A stretch of 64,000 bases of DNA from Rhodopseudomonas palustris HaA2. Lineage in GTDB: Bacteria; Pseudomonadota; Alphaproteobacteria; Rhizobiales; Xanthobacteraceae. The stretch spans positions 1,612,001-1,676,000 of the forward strand of contig NC_007778.1 in NCBI RefSeq assembly GCF_000013365.1, read 5' to 3'. Both the position numbers and the translations under genes were made by a program. The notes under the pieces are model-generated. The model was not told the origin of the DNA, did no database searches, and saw nothing but the letters and a program-made list of their open reading frames with translations. Below are positions 1-8,581 of this stretch, piece by piece. Each line of letters opens with the position of its first letter. The stretch's first letter is position 1.

Positions 1-492
1 GCCGCCCGGCAGGCCGGGTAGCCTCTGCGGGTTCTGCTCGCTGCTTTCGGTCAGTTGCACGGTCCAGGCGCGCTGCTCGCCGGTGTCGACCTCGAAGAAC
101 CCGGTGCGGTCGAAGCCGCGCGCGAGGCAGTTTTCGGTGCCTTTGATGGTGAACTCCTTGTCGCGCGAGCACATGAAGGCCTGACCGGACCACTCGCCGC
201 CGCGGTCGTAGTCGAGCGCGTAGATGTAGTAGTAGCGCGCGACCAGCGTGCCGCGCAGCAGCGTCTCGCAGCTCCGGGACGAGACGTTCCACCAACCCTC
301 GGTGGTCCATCCGTCGGCGTCCTTGTAGCCGAGCGCGATGCCGACCCGGCTCGACGTGTTGTTGCACAGCCGGAAATCCGCCGCCGCCGGGACGCTGGCG
401 AGCATTAGGGCGCAAACCGCCAGCGCCGCCGTCAGGGCGATCGGGGCAGGGCGCGGTTGTGCGATGCGGGGGGGAGAATCTGTGCTGAACAT
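1..492 (-). CDS. DUF1036 family exported protein (3' end cut by window)
   Basis: The reading frame starts at an ATG at 492 and stays open through base 1, so the C-terminus lies outside the window. A hydrophobic Ala/Leu segment at about residues 17-37 ending in AAAD looks like a signal peptide, so the protein is probably periplasmic or secreted. The mature part has the Cys, Trp and Tyr pattern of the DUF1036 family (LCNNTS near the start, GWWNV, CETLLRG, YYYIYA). That family is common in Rhizobiales and has no known reaction. The neighbour on the other strand starts about 200 bases away, so the gene is probably monocistronic. The family call is by pattern recognition only. Confidence 0.75.
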   Translation of the reverse strand, partial: MFSTDSPPRIAQPRPAPIALTAALAVCALMLASVPAAADFRLCNNTSSRVGIALGYKDADGWTTEGWWNVSSRSCETLLRGTLVARYYYIYALDYDRGGEWSGQAFMCSRDKEFTIKGTENCLARGFDRTGFFEVDTGEQRAWTVQLTESSEQNPQRLPGLPGG

Positions 493-696
493 GCCGCCAA
501 GCTATAACAAAACGAGAATGATTTCGCGTGACATGACGGGCCTGTCAACGGGCGCGGCGCCCGGGCGGGCGGCAGATGCGATCGACGCGGCTCCGACAAG
601 CGCGATCTCTGCCGTCGCATTAGCCGCAAGATGTGGCAAAATCCGTCACGCCCCCCATTTCAGCGGGACGATGGCGTGCACGAGAAGGTGAGCGAA

Positions 697-990
697 ATGG
701 ACGACAGCACCCGGACCGAACTCGAAGCCGCGGCGTTTCGCCGGCTGGTGGCGCATCTGCGCGAGCGCACCGACGTTCAGAACATCGACCTGATGAACCT
801 CGCCGGGTTCTGCCGCAATTGCCTGTCGAACTGGCTGAAAGACGCCGCCGATGCGCAGGGCGTCGCGATGAGCCGCGACGAGAGCCGCGAAGCGGTTTAC
901 GGCATGCCTTACGACACGTGGAAGGCGAAGCACCAGAGCGCGGCGACGCCGGCGCAAACCGAAGCGTTCAAGAAGAGCCACACTCACTGA
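697..990 (+). CDS. DUF1244 domain protein
   Basis: A 97-residue soluble protein. The core has the DUF1244 signature: an NLAGFCRNCLSNWL block at about residues 29-42 with two cysteines, followed by the GMPYDTWKAKHQ block near residues 70-81. The family is widespread in Proteobacteria and has no assigned reaction. The ATG at 697 is preferred over the upstream in-frame codon at 631 because an AGGTGA ribosome-binding sequence lies 5 to 6 bases ahead of it and the family begins here. No operon partner is evident; the next gene on this strand starts 170 bases downstream. Confidence 0.8.
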   Translation: MDDSTRTELEAAAFRRLVAHLRERTDVQNIDLMNLAGFCRNCLSNWLKDAADAQGVAMSRDESREAVYGMPYDTWKAKHQSAATPAQTEAFKKSHTH

Positions 991-1162
991 CGCCAAAGTC
1001 CAGCACGCAAATCGCGCGGCGCGATTTCTTTGTGCGGTCGCTGTGGATGGGCGCGATGCCCCTTGACGGGGCGGGCCGCTCTGGGGACTGTCCCCCCAAG
1101 ATGCGGCGCGTGGCGTTCATCCCCGCCGCCTTTTCCGATCATCAAATCCCCAGGAGTGAACG

Positions 1163-1435
1163 ATGGCCACCTCTGCTGCCGCCGTCCAAGACGAGCCCGC
1201 GACCAAATTCGCCAAGGACCAGCTCAAGGCCATCATCGAGCGCATCGAGCGGCTCGAAGAAGAGAAGAAGACGATCTCCGACGACATCCGCGACGTCTAT
1301 GCCGAAGCCAAGGGCAACGGCTACGACGTCAAGGCGCTGCGCACCATCGTCCGGATGCGCAAGCAGGACGCCAATGAGCGCGCCGAGCAGGAGACGATCC
1401 TCGAGACCTACATGCAGGCGCTCGGCATGCTGTGA
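1163..1435 (+). CDS. gapR: GapR family nucleoid-associated DNA-binding protein (DUF2312)
   Basis: A 90-residue protein matching the alphaproteobacterial DUF2312/GapR family in length and layout. A short variable N-terminus is followed by a charged coiled-coil helix at about residues 18-45 ([28 protein letters not shown]) and the conserved [11 protein letters not shown] helix. In Caulobacter GapR binds overtwisted DNA ahead of replication and transcription forks and stimulates topoisomerases. The start has a CAGGAG sequence about 6 bases upstream. A palindromic repeat lies just downstream of the stop. The family assignment is strong; the in vivo role here is transferred from Caulobacter. Confidence 0.9.
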   Translation: MATSAAAVQDEPATKFAKDQLKAIIERIERLEEEKKTISDDIRDVYAEAKGNGYDVKALRTIVRMRKQDANERAEQETILETYMQALGML

Positions 1436-1521
1436 GGCGAAGGCCTCGTGGCGATCGGTTTCGGCAACGCGAAGGTCTTGCAGAGCGGCGGCCTGGAAAC
1501 CAAGCCGGCGCGCTCTCCACG

Positions 1522-1640
1522 CGTCGTCACCCGCGCAGGCGGGTGATCCAGTATCGCAGAGCGTCGATCGTGGATCGATGCAGGCGATACAAGCTGGCGC
1601 TCTGGAATACCGGGTCGCCCGCCTGCGCGGGCGATGACGG
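1522..1640. repeat. Intergenic palindromic repeat, CCCGC-rich type
   Basis: Two inverted arms about 30 bases long bracket a central spacer. The left arm contains GTCACCCGCGCAGGCGGGTG and the right arm contains CGCCTGCGCGGGCGATGACG. Each arm is itself a small hairpin. This is the layout of the abundant intergenic repeats of Bradyrhizobium and Rhodopseudomonas genomes. It lies between gapR and the convergent DUF882 gene and may fold at the ends of both transcripts. Confidence 0.7.
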
Positions 1641-1704
1641 GGGAGGGTGAGGCTGACGCGATGCGCTTCGTTCTACGCCGACAACAACAGCGCCCGCCGT
1701 GCGT

Positions 1705-3426
1705 TCAGCGCAGCGAGGCCGTGGTGAAGCTGGTGGTCGACACCTGGGTCACGGCCGGGCCGGTGAACGCATCCGCATAGAGGCCGGGCTGGGGATCGTC
1801 GCAGAACGTCATCGTCACGGCGGTCTCGGGCTTGACGAAATGCTTGGTGAGAAGCGTCATGTCGGCATCGCCGATCGCCGTGGCGCCGGTCGTGACGGCG
1901 CTCGGCATCAGGATCATCGCGCGCATCCAGACGTCGCTGTCGCGGCTGCCGGCGGCGGTAATGCGGGCGGAATTGGAGACCAGGCCGCCCTTGGCCTGCG
2001 CTGTCTTGCCGACCACCGTGTCGACCTTGGCCGAGACCACCGGATGCCGCGCCAGTGACGACGGCCGGGCGGCCGTCGGGATCGGGGCGCTCGCGGTCAC
2101 GACATGCCGGTGGGCCGGCTGCGGCTTGGAGACCTTCTCGGTCGAACTGGCGGCGAACGCCATTGCATTCATCGGCGATTGCGGGTCGGCGGCTTCGAGT
2201 GCCTGACGAGCGCTGATCGCCGCGACCTGTTGCGGGGTGGCCTGCTTCGGAGCCACCGGGATGTCGTCCCAGAAACCGCGGGCATTGATGATGTCGGCCG
2301 GTGTCAGCGCCTTCGGTTCGGACTTGGTCTCGGGCCTGCTGTCGGATTTGGCGGTCTGTTTCGCCGGCTTGGCCAGCGGCACGCTGGTGTCGGCGGATGC
2401 GACCTGGATCGGCAGCGCTGGCTTGGCGCGCGGCATCGGGACCGGCTCGGCGCTCACGAGTTTGGCTTCGGCCGGCCTGGCGCTGACGGCTGCGGGCGTC
2501 GTGGCAGCGCCGGCGCTTTCGTCTTCGTCGTCCGCAGACTTGCCGCGGAATAGGGCGGTCAGGAAATTGCTCTTGGACGGCGCGGCGTCGCGGCCGTCGC
2601 CGCGCTTGCGAATGTCGGCCAGCGCCAGTTCATAGCCCGGCAGCGGTCGGCCGTCGGTCGGCAGATGCACGGTGCGGCCATCCGGGAACACCCGGGCGAG
2701 CTGATCGGAGGACATCCGCGGCCAGTGGCGGACACGGCCGGTATCGAGATGGACGAAGGGCGAGCCGGAGGTCGGATAGAAGCCGACGCCGCCGCGTTGC
2801 AGCCTGAGCCCGGCGAAGCGGATCTTTTCCAGGGCGACGCCCGGGATGAAGAAGTCCATCGCCTGGCCCATGGTGTGCTGGCTGTGACGGGCCACGCCGG
2901 AGGAGCGGCGGCGGAGCATGGCGTTGGTGGCGGGGGAACGGTAGGCGGAGATGATCTGGATCGGCTGCTTGCCGTCGACGTCGCGGTAGACTTCCCAGAG
3001 GATGTCGAACAGCGACCTGTCCATCGCGGTCTTGTCCTGGCTGCGCCAGTCCCGCAGGAAATGATTGAGCTTGCCGAGCGCCTCTTCGTCGTAGCGGCCG
3101 TTGCGCTTGAAGGTGACGGTGAGGTCTTCGCCGGAATGGGTGTGGTGGAACGAGAGCGTGCGGCTGTCGCCGACGGCGGAGGCGTCATGTACCGTCCCTG
3201 CGCCGACCAGCAAAATGGCCGAGGTCAGCGCGGCGCCGTAGCCGAGTTTGGGCAGCGACAGTGATTTCAGACGGCGCGCAAGTCCAGCCAGCACGAAAAG
3301 CCCCACCAGAAGGACGACCGAACGGGAGCCTGTCTCAACCCCGAATGCGTGAGACAGGTGATTGCATCGTTCACGGAGCGTTACCGACCGCGACCACGAT
3401 GCCCGTTTCCCCAAGTCGATCGTCAA
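1705..3426 (-). CDS. DUF882 (peptidase M15-like) envelope protein
   Basis: A 573-residue protein with two N-terminal hydrophobic stretches (about 36-50 and 62-78) and then a DUF882 domain at about residues 85-240. DUF882 proteins belong to the M15 fold, zinc peptidases that cleave peptidoglycan cross-peptides. The metal-binding pattern is present: HSQHTMGQAMDFF at about 181-193 and FVHLDTGRVRHW at about 224-235. The C-terminal 330 residues are Ala/Pro/Lys-rich and low complexity, probably a periplasmic linker. A shorter GTG start near residue 37 would put the hydrophobic segment at the very N-terminus. It sits beside an L,D-transpeptidase on the same strand, 133 bases apart, which fits a shared cell-wall role. 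Confidence 0.8.
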   Translation of the reverse strand: MTIDLGKRASWSRSVTLRERCNHLSHAFGVETGSRSVVLLVGLFVLAGLARRLKSLSLPKLGYGAALTSAILLVGAGTVHDASAVGDSRTLSFHHTHSGEDLTVTFKRNGRYDEEALGKLNHFLRDWRSQDKTAMDRSLFDILWEVYRDVDGKQPIQIISAYRSPATNAMLRRRSSGVARHSQHTMGQAMDFFIPGVALEKIRFAGLRLQRGGVGFYPTSGSPFVHLDTGRVRHWPRMSSDQLARVFPDGRTVHLPTDGRPLPGYELALADIRKRGDGRDAAPSKSNFLTALFRGKSADDEDESAGAATTPAAVSARPAEAKLVSAEPVPMPRAKPALPIQVASADTSVPLAKPAKQTAKSDSRPETKSEPKALTPADIINARGFWDDIPVAPKQATPQQVAAISARQALEAADPQSPMNAMAFAASSTEKVSKPQPAHRHVVTASAPIPTAARPSSLARHPVVSAKVDTVVGKTAQAKGGLVSNSARITAAGSRDSDVWMRAMILMPSAVTTGATAIGDADMTLLTKHFVKPETAVTMTFCDDPQPGLYADAFTGPAVTQVSTTSFTTASLR

Positions 3427-3559
3427 CCTTAACCTGCGGACTATGGCGAAATCGAGCCCGCTGCCGGCATCCTGATGGACAATGGTTAATGGAAGCGGCT
3501 CATCGGGAAACGAGCCGTTGTTCCATTTCAGTTTTTCGTCTTAACGCGGGAACCTCGGG

Positions 3560-5716
3560 TCAGCGCGTATAGCGCTGCTGGGTGCGGCGCATCGGCTGCG
3601 GCTGCGGTGCCGGAGGACCGCCGAACAGCCGTTCGAAGAAGTTCAGCCCGGACGATTGCGACGAGCCGGTGTAGTCACCGGCGATGTTCACGCCGGGCGG
3701 CACGTTGGTCGGGCGGCTGTAGTTCGGCTGCGCATGGGCGACCACGGCTTCGAGATTCTTGCCTTTGTCGTTTTTCAGCAGCGCCAGCATCCTGGCATCG
3801 CGACCGTAGACGTCCTTGCGGAGCTGCAGCTTGCCGTCGTCGTCCACGAAGGCCGTCTGGTAGGTGATGTTGACCGGGATCGGCGTCGGGAAGTTCAGAT
3901 TGACCTCGCTGCGGCCGTACATCGAGCGGATCTTCGCCGGGGTGTAGTCCTTGTCCGGCATGGCGATGTTCAGCAGCGCCGCGGCGTATTGATCCGGATT
4001 TTGCACCCGCATGCAGCCGTGGCTGAAGGCGCGCTCCTCACGGGCGAACAGGTTCTTGTCCGGCGTGTCGTGCTGATACACCAGGAATTTGTTCGGGAAG
4101 TTGAAGCGGATGCGGCCGAGCGCGTTGGCTTCGCCCGGCGGCTGCGAGATGTGGATCGAGCCGTCGCGGTTGCGCGACATCTTCAGGCCCATGCGGTCCA
4201 GCACGGTCGGATCCTGCGCCAGCGCCGGCAGGTACTCGTTGTTGATGATCGACGGCGGCACGTTCCAGGTCGGATTGACGGTGATGTACTTCATCGTCTC
4301 CGTCAGCAGTGGCGTGGCGTGCTTGCCCGGCTTGCCGATCACCACGCGGGTGGTCCAGACCTGCGCGCCGTTGTGCATCAGTTTCAGCGTGTAGTCCGGC
4401 ACGTTGAGGATCACATAGGCGTCGCCGAGCGACGCCGCGCCGAGCTGTCGCGGCAGCCAGCGCCAGCGCTCCATATTGACCATGATGGTGTCGATGGTGC
4501 GGTCGCGCTTCGGCGTGTTCAGCGCCTTCACGGTGCGGTCGTCGAGGATGCCGGTCGGCTTCAGATCGGCGCCGCGCTGGAATTTGCGCACCGCCTCGGC
4601 GACCTTGGCGTCGTACGTGGTGCTGTCGGCGTCCTCGGTGATGCCGAGCTTGGCGCGGAGCTGCGGCACGCGCGGATCGTCCATCGTCACCGCCGCCTGT
4701 TTCTTGCGCGCCGGGACGAATTTCAGCGTCTCGCCTTCGGCGATCTTGAGCACCGGGCCGTCACTTTCGCCGCGCAATTCGGCGAGCTTCTTCTTCAGCT
4801 CCTTGTAGAGCCTGTGCGGCGGGTTGTAGCTCCCGAGCGCCGCCGAGGCGTCCTTGGCGGTGGTGACGCTGGCGAGAACGTCGGCCGGATCGATCGGATG
4901 CTCCGGATATTGGATGTCCGAACCGGCCTGCGACCAGTGCATCCGGCCGCTCTGCGCCTGGCGCGCATAATCCATCATGCTCTCGGTGAGCCGCAGCTCG
5001 GCCTCGGCAAGCGTCGTCGGCGACGGCGCGGCGGCGAAATCCGGCACCGGATAGTCGTCCGGGTCGAGGCCGTCGGCGGCGGCGTCCTTCAGCCGCGCGA
5101 TCACGCCTTTGCCGGCCGCGGTCAGCGCGCCGGCCTTCGTCCACACCGGCGCGTAGTCGCGCGCTTCATAGAATTTCTCGACGGCGGCCCGCTCGACCTT
5201 GCGCTCGAAATAGCGCGACGCCTTGGTCGCCAGCGTCTCGCGGACCTTGTCGGCAACCGGCTGATCAGCGGCCGGCACTGTGCTCGCAGCCGTCTGCGGT
5301 TCGGCGGGCTGGTCCTTGGTGGCCTGCTCCTTGACCGCTTCGGCGGCTGGCGCGGTTGCGGCGGCGGCAGCCGGGGGCCCGGCGGGCGTCGGCGCGGGCG
5401 CCGCGGCGCTGTCGGCCTTGGGCTCGACCTTGGGCTCGACCTTGGCTTCGGCTTTGGGCTCGGGGCTGGGTTCAGTCGACGACGCCGTCGGCGCGGTCGC
5501 CGGGGCTGCGATGGAATCGAGCTTGAAATCGCCGATCGAAGGCGGCGGCAGATCGACCGGCTGGGGCACCGGGACGGCGGCATCGATGGCGAGGTCGGCG
5601 GGGGTCTTCGGAGCCGATTGCGCGATCACCGAGCTCGCCGAAACGGTCAGGAACGTCGCCGCAACGGCCATCAGCACGCCTTCGAATCCGCGGCGGCCAG
5701 TCGAGTGATCTCGCAT
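3560..5716 (-). CDS. YcbB-type L,D-transpeptidase
   Basis: A 718-residue exported enzyme that makes 3-3 cross-links in peptidoglycan. Residues 1-33 form a signal peptide ending in VIAQ. Residues 34 to about 165 are Ala/Pro/Lys-rich. An L,D-transpeptidase scaffold region follows, then a peptidoglycan-binding domain at about 340-395 (KVAEAVRKFQRGADLKPTG) and a YkuD catalytic domain from about 430. The catalytic signature FSHGCMRV sits at about 564-571 with the His and nucleophilic Cys intact. The C-terminal tail is Pro/Gln-rich. It is transcribed toward the DUF882 gene. Length and domain order match the YcbB/LdtD subfamily rather than the short ErfK type. Confidence 0.9.
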   Translation of the reverse strand: MRDHSTGRRGFEGVLMAVAATFLTVSASSVIAQSAPKTPADLAIDAAVPVPQPVDLPPPSIGDFKLDSIAAPATAPTASSTEPSPEPKAEAKVEPKVEPKADSAAAPAPTPAGPPAAAAATAPAAEAVKEQATKDQPAEPQTAASTVPAADQPVADKVRETLATKASRYFERKVERAAVEKFYEARDYAPVWTKAGALTAAGKGVIARLKDAAADGLDPDDYPVPDFAAAPSPTTLAEAELRLTESMMDYARQAQSGRMHWSQAGSDIQYPEHPIDPADVLASVTTAKDASAALGSYNPPHRLYKELKKKLAELRGESDGPVLKIAEGETLKFVPARKKQAAVTMDDPRVPQLRAKLGITEDADSTTYDAKVAEAVRKFQRGADLKPTGILDDRTVKALNTPKRDRTIDTIMVNMERWRWLPRQLGAASLGDAYVILNVPDYTLKLMHNGAQVWTTRVVIGKPGKHATPLLTETMKYITVNPTWNVPPSIINNEYLPALAQDPTVLDRMGLKMSRNRDGSIHISQPPGEANALGRIRFNFPNKFLVYQHDTPDKNLFAREERAFSHGCMRVQNPDQYAAALLNIAMPDKDYTPAKIRSMYGRSEVNLNFPTPIPVNITYQTAFVDDDGKLQLRKDVYGRDARMLALLKNDKGKNLEAVVAHAQPNYSRPTNVPPGVNIAGDYTGSSQSSGLNFFERLFGGPPAPQPQPMRRTQQRYTR

Positions 5717-6039
5717 TCATCTACCCCTTGGAGAAGCTGCCCGTGTGGGGCAGTTCGTGTTCTTGATGTTGTGCTCTCGGCGGTCCCGCCCGACGAGCGA
5801 CATTGCGTCTCAAACTCAGGACGACAGTCGGACGATACACATGCCCGGTTCGAGCGGCCAGCGCCGGCCGGGTGGATTCACGACAAACTGACCGCGCGGG
5901 CTCCGATTTCAACGCGTTAGCCGCATGCTGCTGCTTTTGCCATGTGTTGCCAGCTTTGTCTGTCACCACACCGCAACGGTTCGAATGTTCCCGGCGGGTA
6001 TTTGGGCGCCGCCTTTGCCGCGGCGCCGCCACAATTCGC
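5717..6039. other. Gene-free spacer upstream of the L,D-transpeptidase
   Basis: About 320 bases between two minus-strand genes. Open frames here are Arg-rich, lack a convincing ribosome-binding site and resemble no family I recognise. I see no strong promoter or terminator. Confidence 0.5.
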
Positions 6040-7542
6040 TCAGCGTGTGTCCGCCGGCGTCGACGCCTTGGCTGCGCGCGCCGCTTCCATTTCGTCGAGC
6101 TTGCGATACAGGGTCGAGCGGCCGATTTTCAGCCGCCTCGCCACTTCCGACATCTGGCCGCGATAATGCGAGATCGCAAAGCGGATGATCTCGTTCTCCA
6201 ACTCGTCCAGTGCGCGGACGTCGCCGCTGGCGTTCAGCATCTGCAGGCTGCCGTGGGTGCTCAGCGGTGCGATCGGCGCCTCGTTGGCCACGACGAATTG
6301 CGCCGACCCCGGCGGCTCCAGGATTAGCGGCTCGCCGTCGGCCTCGCCGGTCGGCACCGTCGAGGGCGCGCTCGCCAGCGGGAAGTCGTCGATGCCGAGC
6401 TGATCGCCCTCGCTCATCACCACGGCGCGATACACCGCGTTTTCGAGCTGGCGGATGTTGCCGGGCCAGTCGAGCTGGGCAAGGCGGGCCATCGCTTCGC
6501 CGCTGATGCCGCCGATCTTGCGGTTCTCCTCGGCGCAGAACCGCACCAGAAAATGCCGCAGCAGCGGCGGGATGTCCTCGCGCCGCGTCCGCAGCGGCGG
6601 CACCGTCAGCGGCAGGACGTGCAGGCGGTAGAACAGATCCTCGCGGAACTGGCCGGCCTTGACCCGGTCGAGCAGCCGGCGATTGGTCGCCGAGATGATA
6701 CGGACGTCGACCTTCAACGGCTTGCGTCCGCCGACCGCCTCGACGGCGCCTTCCTGCAGCGCGCGCAGCAGCTTGACCTGGGCGGCCAACGGTAATTCGC
6801 TGACCTCGTCGAGAAACAGCGTGCCGCCGCTGGCTTCGACGAACTTGCCCATGTGGCGATCGGTGGCGCCGGTGAACGCGCCCTTCTCGTGCCCGAACAG
6901 GATCGACTCGACCAGATTGTCCGGGATCGCGCCGCAATTCACGGCGACGAACGGCTTGCTCTGTCGCTCGCTCGAGCCGTGGATGGCGCGCGCGAACATC
7001 TCCTTGCCGACACCGGATTCGCCCTCGATCAGCACCGGGATCGACGAGCCCGCGGCCTTCTGCGCGGCGCGCAGCACGGCGGCCATCGCGTCGCTGCGGG
7101 TGATGATGTCGGAAAACGTCAGCCGGCCTTCGCGGCTGTGACGGATTCGCTGCAACTCGCCCTTCAGGGCGCTGGCGTTGAGTGCGTTGCGCAAGCTGAC
7201 CTGCAGCCGCTCGATACCGACCGGCTTGACGACGAAGTCGTGCGCGCCGGCGCGCATCGCCGAGACCACATTGTCGATGCCGCCATGCGCGGTCTGCACG
7301 ATCACCGGCACGTTCAGGCCGGCCTCGCGGATCTTGCCGAGCACGCCGAGGCCGTCGAGGCCGGGCATCACGAGATCGAGCACCACGGCGTCGAATGCAG
7401 CCGTGTCCGGCGCCGTCAGCAGCGCCATCGCAGCGTCGCCGCTGTCGGCCAGCACGGCCTCGTAGCCGCACTTCTGCACCATGTTCTCGACCAGCCGGCG
7501 CTGCACCGGATCGTCGTCCGCGATCAGAATTCGCTCAACCAT
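6040..7542 (-). CDS. Sigma-54-dependent response regulator (NtrC-type)
   Basis: A 500-residue transcription activator with three domains. The receiver (residues 1-120) keeps the acidic triad DDD at 10-11 and nearby, phospho-acceptor D56 and Lys106. The AAA+ sigma-54 interaction domain has Walker A GESGVGKE at about 174-181, the GAFTGA loop at 231-236 and [10 protein letters not shown] for Walker B. A C-terminal Fis-type helix-turn-helix lies at about 450-485 ([23 protein letters not shown]). It should activate sigma-54 promoters after phosphorylation. No histidine kinase is adjacent, so its partner is elsewhere. The inter-domain stretch before the Fis helix is long and poorly conserved. Confidence 0.9.
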   Translation of the reverse strand: MVERILIADDDPVQRRLVENMVQKCGYEAVLADSGDAAMALLTAPDTAAFDAVVLDLVMPGLDGLGVLGKIREAGLNVPVIVQTAHGGIDNVVSAMRAGAHDFVVKPVGIERLQVSLRNALNASALKGELQRIRHSREGRLTFSDIITRSDAMAAVLRAAQKAAGSSIPVLIEGESGVGKEMFARAIHGSSERQSKPFVAVNCGAIPDNLVESILFGHEKGAFTGATDRHMGKFVEASGGTLFLDEVSELPLAAQVKLLRALQEGAVEAVGGRKPLKVDVRIISATNRRLLDRVKAGQFREDLFYRLHVLPLTVPPLRTRREDIPPLLRHFLVRFCAEENRKIGGISGEAMARLAQLDWPGNIRQLENAVYRAVVMSEGDQLGIDDFPLASAPSTVPTGEADGEPLILEPPGSAQFVVANEAPIAPLSTHGSLQMLNASGDVRALDELENEIIRFAISHYRGQMSEVARRLKIGRSTLYRKLDEMEAARAAKASTPADTR

Positions 7543-7614
7543 ACCACTCTCAAGCCCGCAGTGTCCCGAATTGGTGCACCATGGGCGTGAAAGCGTTAAC
7601 GACCCGTGAAGACG

Positions 7615-8265
7615 TCAGAGCATTGCGAATGCGTGCGGCCAGACTTCGAGGGCTCCGCGATAGATCATGTCGAGCGCCACATAGAGAATGATGGCGAGGC
7701 CGACATAGGCGATCCAGCGGTGGTTCTGCAGCAGCCGGGCGATGAAGGTCGCGGCGAGCCCCATCAGGGCGATCGACAGGGCGAGGCCGAACACCAGAAT
7801 GATCGGGTGTTCACGCGCGGCGCCGGCGACCGCCAGCACGTTGTCGAGCGACATCGAGACGTCGGCCAGCGTGATCTGCCAGACCGCCTGGCCCAGCGTC
7901 TTGGTCGGCGCCCCGGAGGTGCCGTTCAGGCTGCGATCCTCGTCCGTATCGTCGTCGCTGGCGTGGTTGGTGCGCAGTTCGCGCCACATCTTCCAGCACA
8001 CCCACAGCAGCAGGACGCCGCCGGCCAGCAGCAGGCCGATGATCTGCAGCAGCTGCACGGTGACGCTGGCGAAGGCGATGCGCAACACGGTGGCGGCGAT
8101 GATGCCGATCAGGATCGCCTTGTTGCGCTGCGCTTTCGGCAGGCCGGCGGCGGCCAGCCCGATGACGACGGCGTTGTCGCCGGCCAGCACCAGGTCGATC
8201 ATGATGACCTGCGCCAGCGCAGTCAGGCCTTCGGGCGTGAAGATCGTGAGGAATTCGTTCATCAT
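7615..8265 (-). CDS. TerC/YjbE family integral membrane protein
   Basis: A 216-residue protein with six or seven membrane segments. Two family motifs each place acidic residues in the membrane: DLVLAGDNAVVIG near residues 24-36 and DVSMSLDNVLAVAG near 133-146. TerC proteins have been linked to tellurite resistance and, in several bacteria, to Mn2+ export and metal loading of secreted proteins. An acidic cytoplasmic loop (DDDTDEDR) separates the two halves. The start is the first of two adjacent ATG codons, with GGAGAG upstream. A structured leader precedes it, so expression may be controlled post-initiation. The transported metal is an inference. Confidence 0.88.
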   Translation of the reverse strand: MMNEFLTIFTPEGLTALAQVIMIDLVLAGDNAVVIGLAAAGLPKAQRNKAILIGIIAATVLRIAFASVTVQLLQIIGLLLAGGVLLLWVCWKMWRELRTNHASDDDTDEDRSLNGTSGAPTKTLGQAVWQITLADVSMSLDNVLAVAGAAREHPIILVFGLALSIALMGLAATFIARLLQNHRWIAYVGLAIILYVALDMIYRGALEVWPHAFAML

Positions 8266-8280
8266 CGGGCCTCTCCGTGA

Positions 8281-8339
8281 ACGTCCAGTCCGACATCACA
8301 GTTCCTGCGAACTGCCAGAGGGGCCCGGTCCTTGGACGT
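8281..8339 (-). promoter_or_regulatory. Structured 5' leader of the TerC-family gene
   Basis: On the minus strand the leader opens with ACGTCCA and closes with TGGACGT, a perfect 7-bp outer stem. Inside is a perfect 6-bp hairpin, CAGTTC-GCAG-GAACTG (8299-8314), and a GC-rich arm GGGCCC. It ends 3 bases before the GGAGAG ribosome-binding site. The closed multi-arm shape just ahead of the start is typical of a cis-regulatory RNA. It does not show the yybP-ykoY manganese riboswitch sequence motifs. I believe leader motifs ahead of terC genes have been catalogued in Alphaproteobacteria, but could not check. Confidence 0.55.
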
Positions 8340-8581
8340 CATTGCTGTGACAGACGCCGGCGGCATCTGCGGGGGTGACTTGACTCAGGTGACTTAGCAG
8401 GCAGGCGGCGACAGAAACTTGACGCAATCCGCGCGGGGCATAGCTTCGTCGAATGGGGCTTGTTCGTAGCGGGTACGCGGCCTGCGATCAAGCGGCGTAG
8501 GCCGTTCGCTGGCGCGCGGCCCTGTTCCGCGCCCGTTCCGCGGCGAAGCGGCGCCTTGAAACAGCCGCTTGCGGAGGCCAC

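Noticed and set aside
3656-5920. A 754-codon plus-strand frame opposite the L,D-transpeptidase
   Set aside because: Arg/His-rich shadow frame; the minus strand has signal peptide, scaffold and HGCMRV catalytic motif.
8281-8339. yybP-ykoY manganese riboswitch
   Set aside because: The TerC context fits, but the conserved loop sequences of that class are absent and the arm layout differs.
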